7,497 bases of DNA from CAYXOX01 sp964466745 (GTDB taxonomy: Bacteria > Pseudomonadota > Alphaproteobacteria > Rhodobacterales > Rhodobacteraceae). Under the pieces are notes generated by a model. It was given only the letters and a program-made list of their open reading frames with translations, was not told the DNA's origin and searched no databases. The stretch is from positions 1 through 7,497 of the forward strand of contig CAYXOX010000147.1 in NCBI GenBank assembly GCA_964466745.1. Reading direction: 5' to 3'. The position numbers and the translations under genes were made by a program. How positions within the stretch are numbered: position 1 is the stretch's first letter; the number at the start of each line of letters is the position of its first letter. Shown here one piece after another: positions 1 to 5,246 of the stretch.

Positions 1-317
1 TTGCGGTTGTCGGTCATCGCCTCAACGATCACCGCCACACCGTTGGGGCCATAACCCTCGTAACGGATTTCGTCGTAGTTCTCGGCATCTCCGCCCTGCG
101 ATTTCTTGATCGCGCGCTCGATCACGTCCTTCGGGACGGACTGCGCACGCGCCTCCTTCACCGCAAGCCGCAGGCGCGGGTTCTTGTCGGGGTCGGGGTC
201 GCCCATCTTCGCCGCCACGGTGATCTCCTTGGCGAGCTTTGAGAACAGCTTGGAGCGCGCAGCGTCCTGCCGCCCCTTGCGGTGCTGGATATTGGCCCAT
301 TTGGAATGGCCGGCCAT
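1..317 (-). CDS. yebC: YebC/PmpR (TACO1) family protein, 5' portion (cut by window edge)
   Basis: The minus strand reads from an ATG at 317 to the window edge with no stop, giving 105 residues of a protein that is normally about 245 long. It opens with MAGHSKWANIQHRKGRQD and continues with a K-rich stretch and an EGYGPNGVAVIVEAMTDNRN segment (about residues 85-105), all hallmark sequences of the YebC/TACO1 family. The visible part is the N-terminal helical domain plus the start of the second domain. Family members are cytoplasmic; some have been described as DNA-binding regulators (PmpR) and others, more recently, as translation factors acting on ribosomes stalled at proline-rich stretches, so its role here is not decided by sequence. 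The start is supported by a near-perfect Shine-Dalgarno AGGAGGT (complement of 321-327) just upstream. In many proteobacteria yebC precedes ruvC, but that side lies outside the window. Identification is firm; function is open. Confidence 0.96.
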   Translation of the reverse strand, partial: MAGHSKWANIQHRKGRQDAARSKLFSKLAKEITVAAKMGDPDPDKNPRLRLAVKEARAQSVPKDVIERAIKKSQGGDAENYDEIRYEGYGPNGVAVIVEAMTDNR

Positions 318-355
318 GGGACCTCCTCGAGTGTCGGGACGCGCGAACAGCGGTT

Positions 356-385
356 CCTATAGCGCCGGGGCGCGGCGCGGGGCAA
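356..385 (-). promoter_or_regulatory. Candidate sigma-70 promoter of yebC
   Basis: On the minus strand TTGCCC (complement of 380-385) is separated by 18 bases from TATAGG (complement of 356-361). Transcription would start near 349, giving a leader of about 30 bases that ends in the strong Shine-Dalgarno of yebC. The -10 hexamer stands out in an otherwise very GC-rich stretch. This is a consensus match by eye, not a mapped start. No equally good promoter was seen for the divergent permease gene. Confidence 0.45.
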
Positions 386-455
386 GGGGCCGCGGTCCGC
401 CGCCTGCCGCCGGGGCCCGCTACCGTTCCGGCTACACGCCCGCTAGGGTGCGCGC

Positions 456-2234
456 ATGACCCAGGAGCAGATCACCCTCTTCACCCTTTTCGCCGCCGTC
501 TTCGCCCTGCTTCTCTGGGGGCGCTGGCGGTACGATCTCGTCGCCTTCGGCGCTCTCATGGCCGGCGTGCTGCTCGGTGTCGTGCCGGCCGACAGCGCGT
601 TCTCCGGGTTCGGCCACCCCGCCACGCTGGTGGTGGCGCTTGTGCTCGTCGTTTCCGCCGGGCTGGTGCGCTCGGGCGCGGTGTTCCTGCTCGCGCGCAC
701 ACTGATCGACGCGGGGCGCTCGGCGGGTGCCCATATCGCCATCATGGGCGGGGTCGCCGGCGTGCTCTCGGCCTTCATGAACAACGTCGCCTCGCTCGCG
801 CTCTTCATGCCGCTCGACATCCAGACGGCGCGCAAGGCCGGCCGCCCTCCGGGGCTCACGCTGATGCCGCTCTCCTTCGCCACCATCCTCGGCGGCATGG
901 TCACGCTGATCGGCACGCCGCCCAACATCATCATCGCCTCGATCCGCGAGGAGTCGCTGGGCGCCCCCTACGCGATGTTCGATTTCGCGCCGGTGGGAGG
1001 CGCCGTTGCCGTGGCCGGCATCGCCTTCGTGGCGCTGGTGGGATGGCGGCTGATCCCGGCGCGCGAGGGGGTCGGCGCCGGCGAGACCGAGGGCAAGTTC
1101 GCGACATTCGTCTCCGAGCTGACCGTGCCGGGCGGCTCCCGCCACATCGGGGCCCGGATCGCCGATCTCGAATCGATGGCAGAGGACGCCGATGCCGCCA
1201 TCATCGGCCTCGTGCGGAAGGGCGAGCGCCTGCACGGCGGCTCGCGCAACCGCATTCTCGCCGAGGGCGACGCGCTGGTCGTGGAAGCCGCGCCCGACGC
1301 GCTCGACGAGTTCCGCGCGGCGGTGGGCTTCGAGTTCGCCGAAGCGCGCGAGGGCGAGCCCCGCGGGCTCGCCGGGGAAGGCCAGAGCCTGATCGAGGTG
1401 GTCGTCCGCGAGCAGAGCCGCATCACCGGCAAGACGGCCCAGAGCATCGGGCTGGGCTGGCGGCAGAACACCGCCCTGCTCGGCATCTCCCGCAAGGGCA
1501 GGCGGATCACCGAGCGGGTGCGCAAGACACGGGTCAAGGCGGGCGACATCCTGCTGCTGCTCACCCCGCGTGAAACGGCCTGGGACGTCACCGAGTGGCT
1601 CGGCGCCCTGCCGCTTGCCGACCGCGGGCTCGCCGTGACCGCCGACAGCAAGGTCTGGCTCGCGATCGCGCTCTTCGCCGGCGCGGTGACCGCGGCGAGC
1701 CTCGGGCTCGTCTACCTGCCGGTGGCGCTGGGCTGCGTCGCCGTGGCCTACGTGCTGGCCGGCATCCTGCCGCTGGCGGAGATCTACGAGCATATCGAGT
1801 GGCCGGTGGTCGTGCTCCTCGGCTCGATGATCCCCCTCGGCGGCGCGCTCGAGGCATCGGGCGGTACCGAGCTCATCGCCGGGGCGCTCACCGGGCTCAC
1901 CGCCGGTCTGCCGGCCTGGGCGGTGCTGACCGCGCTGATGGCCGTGACGATGACCCTCTCGGACGTGCTCAACAACACCGCCACAACCATCGTGGCGGCG
2001 CCGGTGGCGATCGAGATGGCGCGCGTGCTCGGCGTGTCGCCCGACCCCTTCCTGATGGCGGTTGCCGTGGCGGCCTCGGCGGCCTTCCTCACGCCCATCG
2101 GGCACAAGAACAACACGCTGATCCTCGGCCCCGGCGGCTACGGCTTCGGCGATTACTGGCGCATGGGCCTGCCGCTCGAAATCCTCGTCGTGGCGGTCGC
2201 CGTTCCGGCGATCCTGCTGTTCTGGCCGCTCTAG
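456..2234 (+). CDS. SLC13/DASS family permease with two RCK_C (TrkA-C) domains
   Basis: A 592-residue inner-membrane transporter. Hydrophobic segments fill about residues 5-200 and 395-590. Between them lies a soluble insert with two tandem RCK_C-like modules: about 212-290 (with a GDALVVEA end) and about 310-385 (with KAGDILLLLTP). This layout is typical of the divalent-anion/sodium symporter branch that includes bacterial relatives of sulfate transporters. The two re-entrant helix-hairpin motifs are visible: SAFMNNVASLALFMP near 105-119 with GTPPN at 153-157, and DVLNNTATTIVAAP near 503-516 with TPIGHKNNT at 546-554. The NN[V/T] triplets stand where many relatives have SNT, so this is not a standard dicarboxylate carrier and the substrate cannot be read from sequence. 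RCK_C domains usually bind small ligands and gate transport. The ATG at 456 has a modest AGGGTG upstream. The LysE-type gene follows after 36 bases with no visible terminator, so co-transcription is likely. Confidence 0.9.
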   Translation: MTQEQITLFTLFAAVFALLLWGRWRYDLVAFGALMAGVLLGVVPADSAFSGFGHPATLVVALVLVVSAGLVRSGAVFLLARTLIDAGRSAGAHIAIMGGVAGVLSAFMNNVASLALFMPLDIQTARKAGRPPGLTLMPLSFATILGGMVTLIGTPPNIIIASIREESLGAPYAMFDFAPVGGAVAVAGIAFVALVGWRLIPAREGVGAGETEGKFATFVSELTVPGGSRHIGARIADLESMAEDADAAIIGLVRKGERLHGGSRNRILAEGDALVVEAAPDALDEFRAAVGFEFAEAREGEPRGLAGEGQSLIEVVVREQSRITGKTAQSIGLGWRQNTALLGISRKGRRITERVRKTRVKAGDILLLLTPRETAWDVTEWLGALPLADRGLAVTADSKVWLAIALFAGAVTAASLGLVYLPVALGCVAVAYVLAGILPLAEIYEHIEWPVVVLLGSMIPLGGALEASGGTELIAGALTGLTAGLPAWAVLTALMAVTMTLSDVLNNTATTIVAAPVAIEMARVLGVSPDPFLMAVAVAASAAFLTPIGHKNNTLILGPGGYGFGDYWRMGLPLEILVVAVAVPAILLFWPL

Positions 2235-2270
2235 GGCCGCACGCGTGACGCAGGCGCACCTTCACCGGGG

Positions 2271-2891
2271 ATGGCCATGACGGCGGCCGCCACCGCCGCG
2301 GTGGCGGGCTTCCTGCTCGGCGCGAGCCTGATCCTCGCGGTGGGGGCGCAGAACGCCTTCGTTCTTCGGCAAGGGCTGCGGCGGGAGCATGTGCTGGCGG
2401 TCTGCACGGTGTGCATCGTCTCCGACTGGGTGCTGATCGCCGCCGGGGTGGCGGGGTTCGGCGCGCTGGCCGACCGCATGCCCGGCCTCCTGCCGGCGCT
2501 GCGCTGGGGCGGCGCGGCCTTCCTCGCCGTCTACGGGGCCATGGCACTGCGGGCCGCGTGGCGCGGCGGCGCGGCGCTCGAGCCTGCCGGAAGCGCGGCG
2601 GGCGGCTCCCTGCGCGCGGCCCTGCTCACCTGCCTCGCGCTGACATGGCTCAACCCCCACGTCTATCTCGACACGGTGGTGCTGCTCGGCTCCGTCTCCA
2701 CCGGCTACGGGGAGGCGGCGGCGGCCTTCGGGGCCGGGGCGGGGCTTGCGAGCCTCCTCTTCTTCCTGGCGCTGGGCTACGGCGCGGCGCTCCTGCGGCC
2801 GGTCTTCGCGCGCCCCGTTGCCTGGCGCGCGCTCGACGCTCTCGTGGGCGTGACCATGCTGGGCCTCGCGGCCAAGCTGGCGCTGGGCTAG
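2271..2891 (+). CDS. LysE/ArgO family amino-acid exporter
   Basis: A 206-residue inner-membrane protein of the usual length for the LysE superfamily, with about five or six hydrophobic segments. Two signatures point to the LysE/ArgO branch (basic amino-acid export) rather than the RhtB branch: GAQNAFVLRQG at residues 25-35 and TWLNPHVYLDT at 125-135. Known members export L-arginine or L-lysine and relieve toxic build-up, and are often controlled by a LysR-type regulator (ArgP/LysG); no such regulator is visible here. The gene lies 36 bases after the permease stop with no terminator between them, so an operon is likely. The start is uncertain: the ATG at 2271 lacks a well-placed Shine-Dalgarno, while the in-frame ATG at 2277 has GGGGAT at 2267-2272 just ahead and may be the true start (204 residues). 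The amino acid exported is an inference from family. Confidence 0.9.
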   Translation: MAMTAAATAAVAGFLLGASLILAVGAQNAFVLRQGLRREHVLAVCTVCIVSDWVLIAAGVAGFGALADRMPGLLPALRWGGAAFLAVYGAMALRAAWRGGAALEPAGSAAGGSLRAALLTCLALTWLNPHVYLDTVVLLGSVSTGYGEAAAAFGAGAGLASLLFFLALGYGAALLRPVFARPVAWRALDALVGVTMLGLAAKLALG

Positions 2892-2965
2892 GCGCCGGAC
2901 CGGCGGAACACGGCCGGGCGCGCGCCGGTTGCGGCGGCGTGCAGCCGCGTGCAGCGTCCGGCGAA

Positions 2966-2997
2966 GGCCGCAAGGGCATGCTTCGCCCCTCGCGGCC
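2966..2997 (+). terminator. Candidate terminator hairpin after the LysE-type gene
   Basis: GGCCGC (2966-2971) pairs with GCGGCC (2992-2997). Four further G-C rich pairs (GGGC with GCCC) lie inside, with one mismatch and one bulged base, around a loop near 2979-2986. It starts about 75 bases after the exporter's stop. There is no T-run behind it, so if it terminates it does so without the classical U-tract. A nearby pair GGCGAAG (2960-2966)/CTTCGCC (2981-2987) offers an alternative fold. Confidence 0.35.
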
Positions 2998-3073
2998 CGC
3001 AACGGACGGGCCTCGCCGCCTCGCGGGCGCCCGACGGGCGGCGCCGCCCGCCGCTCCCGCCCGGTGGGCCGAT

Positions 3074-3087
3074 TTGATCCGCGTCAA
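3074..3087 (+). promoter_or_regulatory. FNR/FnrL-type binding site upstream of the YdcH-family gene
   Basis: TTGATCCGCGTCAA fits the FNR/Anr consensus TTGAT-N4-ATCAA at nine of ten conserved positions; only the first base of the right half differs (G for A). Its centre at 3080.5 would be at about -41.5 to -42.5 for a start at 3122-3123, the classical place for an oxygen-sensing activator of the FNR/CRP superfamily at a class II promoter. The surrounding sequence is GC-rich, which makes a chance TTGAT/GTCAA dyad less likely. The regulator could be FnrL, Dnr or another family member; half-site sequence alone does not separate these. Confidence 0.75.
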
Positions 3088-3110
3088 GGTCGGTCCGGCC
3101 CGGTGCCGGG

Positions 3111-3116
3111 TAGCGT
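3111..3116 (+). promoter_or_regulatory. Candidate -10 element of the FNR-type promoter
   Basis: TAGCGT lies where a -10 hexamer is expected if the upstream FNR-type box is centred near -41.5. Transcription would start around 3122-3123, giving a leader of about 27 bases that contains the Shine-Dalgarno AGGAGAG at 3138-3144. There is no recognisable -35, as expected for an activator-dependent promoter. The hexamer alone is weak; its position relative to the box is what supports it. Confidence 0.5.
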
Positions 3117-3149
3117 TGCCTGCGACAGGACGCACACAGGAGAGACGCG

Positions 3150-3392
3150 ATGTCCCACACCCCGCACGAACTGGCCACGGCCTTCCCCGAATACGCCGAG
3201 AAGATGCACCAGCTGAAGCAGACCAACGCGCATTTCGCGCGACTCTTCGACGAGTACCACGAGGTCAACCGCGCCGTGCACCGCGCCGAGACGAACGTGG
3301 AGCCGGTGAGCCCCGATCACGAGAAGGAGCTCCGCAAGACCCGGATGAACCTGCGCGACGAGATCTACCGCCTGCTGACGGTCGAGGCCTGA
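3150..3392 (+). CDS. YdcH family (DUF465) small protein
   Basis: An 80-residue, charged, largely helical cytoplasmic protein with no signal peptide or membrane segment. Two helices, about residues 8-45 and 57-78, are joined by a short turn near VEPVSP; the ending NLRDEIYRLL is typical of the YdcH/DUF465 family, whose members are 70-80 residues. The molecular function of the family is not established. The start ATG has a good Shine-Dalgarno, AGGAGAG at 3138-3144. The gene stands alone: an FNR-type box and -10 precede it and a strong hairpin follows its stop within five bases, so it is probably a single-gene transcript induced at low oxygen. Family identification is firm; the oxygen link is an inference from the promoter. 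Confidence 0.9.
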   Translation: MSHTPHELATAFPEYAEKMHQLKQTNAHFARLFDEYHEVNRAVHRAETNVEPVSPDHEKELRKTRMNLRDEIYRLLTVEA

Positions 3393-3396
3393 GCCC

Positions 3397-3435
3397 GGCC
3401 CGGGCGCGGCCCGCCCGCACCGCCGCGCCCGGGCC
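3397..3435 (+). terminator. Strong terminator hairpin after the YdcH-family gene
   Basis: GGCCCGGGCGCGGC (3397-3410) and GCCGCGCCCGGGCC (3422-3435) form a perfect 14-bp stem with an 11-base loop, starting five bases after the stop codon. A second small hairpin, TCCGG (3438-3442) and CCGGA (3448-3452) with loop TTTCG, follows directly and its loop carries the only short T-run. The structure could also act on convergent transcription from the regulator gene. Confidence 0.75.
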
Positions 3436-3470
3436 CCTCCGGTTTCGCCGGATCGCCCGAAGCACGAGAA

Positions 3471-3512
3471 CGCCCGCGCCGGCCCCGAGCCGGCGCCTCG
3501 CGGCAGGCGCCG
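3471..3512. repeat. Hairpin-forming direct repeat, copy 1
   Basis: Bases 3471-3501 are identical over 31 bp to 3714-3744. Inside are two overlapping dyads: GCCGGC-N5-GCCGGC, and CGGCGCCT (3491-3498) with AGGCGCCG (3505-3512) around a 6-base loop. The two dyads share bases, so only one can form at a time. The similarity to copy 2 continues through the second arm with a one-base length difference in the loop. Confidence 0.8.
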
Positions 3513-3713
3513 CACGCCGCACGTCTGAATCAGCCAGCCGCCAGCCGCGCGGCGTCCGCCCCCCCCGGAATGTTCTTGCAAGGGCAGCAGGCCGCCCGCT
3601 GCGCGCCCCTCCCGCGGCCGCCCTGCACGGTGGGCCGGCTGCAGGTCCGCCCCCGCCGTCCGCCCGGCGCATGTCCACGCCCCCTGCGCGCCCTGCCGCA
3701 GCCACCTGCAGAC

Positions 3714-3756
3714 CGCCCGCGCCGGCCCCGAGCCGGCGCCTCGCCGCCAGGCGCCG
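3714..3756. repeat. Hairpin-forming direct repeat, copy 2
   Basis: This is the second copy of the element at 3471-3512, in the same orientation, ending 12 bases before the stop codon of the minus-strand regulator. Its second dyad is CGGCGCCT (3734-3741) with AGGCGCCG (3749-3756) around a 7-base loop. The loop differs from copy 1 while the stem is kept. Read on the minus strand, this hairpin lies just after the regulator's stop and may serve as its terminator. Confidence 0.8.
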
Positions 3757-3768
3757 CGGCCTCCGCGC

Positions 3769-5172
3769 TCAGGGTGCGATCTCGTAGGGCAGCACGCCGC
3801 GGGTGTTGGCGTCGATCACCAGGCGCCGCTCCATGGGCGGCACCGCGCGCTGGTGGCAGGCGACCCGCTCGCAGATCCGGCAGGAGATCCCGATGGGCTC
3901 GAAGGCGGCGGGGTTGGCGACCTCCATGTGATCGGCGTAGACGAGCGCCCCGGCGTGGGCGATCTCGCAGCCGAGGCCGATGGCGAAGCGCCGGGTCGGC
4001 GCCCCCCAGGAACCGCCGGGCTTGGAGACGTCGCGCGCGAGGCAGAAGTAGCGCGCGCCATCGGGCGTTTCCGCCAGCTGGCGCAGGAAGCGCCCGGGCG
4101 TCTCGAAGGCGCGGTGCACGTTCCAGAGCGGGCAGGCGCCCCCGTAACGCGCGAACTGCAGGCGGGTGGCCGAGTGGCGCTTGGTGATGGTGCCGGCCTG
4201 GTCCACCCGGACGAAGAAGAAGGGCACGCCCTTCGCCCCGGTGCGCTGGAGCGTGGAGAGCCGGTGCGCCACCTGCTCCAGCGAAGCGCCGAAGCGGTGC
4301 CCCAGCGCCTCGAGATCGTGGCGCGTGGCCTGCGCCGCGGCGAGAAAGGCCTCGTAGGGCAGCAGCGCGGCCCCGGCGAAGTAGTTGGCCAGCCCGATCC
4401 GGGCGATGCCGCGCGCTTCCTCCGAGCGGAACCGCGCGAGATCGAGCGTGGCGTCCAGCAGCTCCCCGCGCGTGAGCAGCGCGAGCTGCATCAGGAGCTG
4501 GAAGCGCTGGGTGGCGGGCTCGGCGCGCGAGGAGAGCGTGAGCATCCGCGTGGCCGGATCGTAGCGGCGCAGCCCCGGAAGGTCATCGAAACGCACCGCG
4601 ATGCCGCGCGTCTCCAGCGCCGCGACGGCGGCCTCTCGCAGGTCCTGCCCGTGCCGGAGCCGGGAGGCGAAGCCCTCGGCGGCGCGGTCCACCGCGTCGA
4701 TGTAGTTGTCGCAGTAGTGGAAGAAGTCGCGCACCTCCTCCCATGGCGAGGGGGCGGCGCGCAGGTCCTCGCGCCCCAGCGCCTCGTCGAGCGAGGCCAG
4801 CCGCTCGGTGGCCTGCCGGTAGGCGCGGTGCAGGTCGAGCACCGCCCGCGCCAGCGAGGGCGCGTTGGAGGCGACAAGCCGCAGGTCGGCCAGCGGCGGA
4901 GCGGCATCGGCGAACACCGGGTCGGCCAGCGCCTCGCGCAGGTCGGTCACCATGCGCTCGGCGTCGCCCGCGGCCAGCTCCGTCACGTCGAAACCGAACT
5001 CCCGCGCGAGCCCCAGCACCACGCTCGTGGAAACCGGGCGGGCGTTGTTCTCCATCTGGTTGAGGTAGGGCAGCGAGACGCCGAGCTTCTCGGCGAAGCC
5101 GCGCTGGGTGAGGCCGAGCCGGCCGCGCAGCTCCCGCAGCTTGACCCCGGCGTAGAGCTTCTGTCGCGCCAT
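3769..5172 (-). CDS. pccR: ScfR-family short-chain fatty acyl-CoA regulator, probable PccR
   Basis: A 467-residue cytoplasmic DNA-binding protein. An XRE-type helix-turn-helix covers about residues 9-63 (LTQRGFAEKLGVSLPYLNQME at its core). A region related to the ImmA/IrrE (peptidase M78) domain spans about 180-295, and a C-terminal DUF2083-type domain about 300-460. The place of the metallopeptidase HExxH is taken by FQLLMQLALL (224-233), so it is not a zinc peptidase. The C-terminus has the cysteine set CRICERVAC (C431, C434, C439) seen in this family. ScfR proteins (RamB, MccR, PccR) sense acyl-CoA esters and control C2/C3 assimilation; PccR of Rhodobacter sphaeroides controls propionyl-CoA carboxylase. 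Closeness to pccB and TTTGCAAA-like sites support the PccR assignment. The ATG at 5172 fits the start of the HTH; a longer in-frame extension overlaps the transporter gene in another frame and is rejected. The Shine-Dalgarno is weak (GGGGG). Family very likely; exact name inferred from context. Confidence 0.88.
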   Translation of the reverse strand: MARQKLYAGVKLRELRGRLGLTQRGFAEKLGVSLPYLNQMENNARPVSTSVVLGLAREFGFDVTELAAGDAERMVTDLREALADPVFADAAPPLADLRLVASNAPSLARAVLDLHRAYRQATERLASLDEALGREDLRAAPSPWEEVRDFFHYCDNYIDAVDRAAEGFASRLRHGQDLREAAVAALETRGIAVRFDDLPGLRRYDPATRMLTLSSRAEPATQRFQLLMQLALLTRGELLDATLDLARFRSEEARGIARIGLANYFAGAALLPYEAFLAAAQATRHDLEALGHRFGASLEQVAHRLSTLQRTGAKGVPFFFVRVDQAGTITKRHSATRLQFARYGGACPLWNVHRAFETPGRFLRQLAETPDGARYFCLARDVSKPGGSWGAPTRRFAIGLGCEIAHAGALVYADHMEVANPAAFEPIGISCRICERVACHQRAVPPMERRLVIDANTRGVLPYEIAP

Positions 5173-5187
5173 CACGGCCCCCGACTT

Positions 5188-5219
5188 GTTGCAAATCGAG
5201 GGATAGGCTTTGCAAAGCC
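5188..5219. promoter_or_regulatory. Pair of TTTGCAAA-type operators in the regulator's promoter
   Basis: GGCTTTGCAAAGCC (5206-5219) is a perfect 14-bp palindrome. GTTGCAAAT (5188-5196) is a second, imperfect copy of the TTTGCAAA core. Their centres (5212.5 and 5191.5) are 21 bp apart, two helical turns, so two dimers would sit on the same DNA face. As I recall, the PccR motif reported in R. sphaeroides is built of two TTTGCAAA units at a shorter spacing, so the core agrees but the spacing does not. Autoregulation is the natural inference. Confidence 0.7.
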
Positions 5220-5228
5220 AGCAGGCAA
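5200..5228 (-). promoter_or_regulatory. Candidate promoter of the ScfR-family regulator
   Basis: On the minus strand TTGCCT (complement of 5223-5228) and TATCCC (complement of 5200-5205) are exactly 17 bases apart, and the 17-base spacer (5206-5222) contains the perfect 14-bp TTTGCAAA palindrome. Transcription would start near 5193, within the second operator. Bound protein would block RNA polymerase, suggesting negative autoregulation. The regulator can thus be expressed apart from the upstream transporter gene, whose stop is 74 bases from the regulator's start. The hexamers are only partial consensus matches. Confidence 0.5.
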
Positions 5229-5246
5229 GCGCCGCGGCGCGCGACC

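Larger units (their letters stand above)
3393..3768. other. Gene-free GC-rich stretch between convergent transcription units
   Basis: The 376 bases between the YdcH-family stop and the regulator's stop hold no open frame that looks coding; frames running through it are compositionally driven (R, A, P, G rich) and match no family I know. What it does hold is the YdcH terminator, a small second hairpin, and two copies of a hairpin-forming direct repeat, listed separately. The middle (about 3513-3713) shows nothing else that I can support. Confidence 0.7.

Noticed and set aside
433..449. TACACG or TAGGGT as a -10 element for the permease gene
   Set aside because: No -35 match stands at a suitable distance, and TAGGGT would imply a leaderless transcript; AGGGTG there serves equally well as a Shine-Dalgarno.
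239..2105. Long open frames overlapping the permease on both strands (444, 557, 217 and 227 codons)
   Set aside because: They are GC-driven shadows of the 592-residue permease, with low-complexity R/A/G/H-rich translations and no recognisable domains.
3024..3049. Short perfect palindromes CGGGCGCCCG and GGGCGGCGCCGCCC before the FNR-type box
   Set aside because: Self-complementary GC runs of this length are expected in such GC-rich spacer, and no regulator or terminator context supports them.
3570..4187. A 205-codon plus-strand frame starting in the gene-free stretch
   Set aside because: Its translation is almost entirely R, A, P and G, it lacks a Shine-Dalgarno, and it runs antisense into the regulator.
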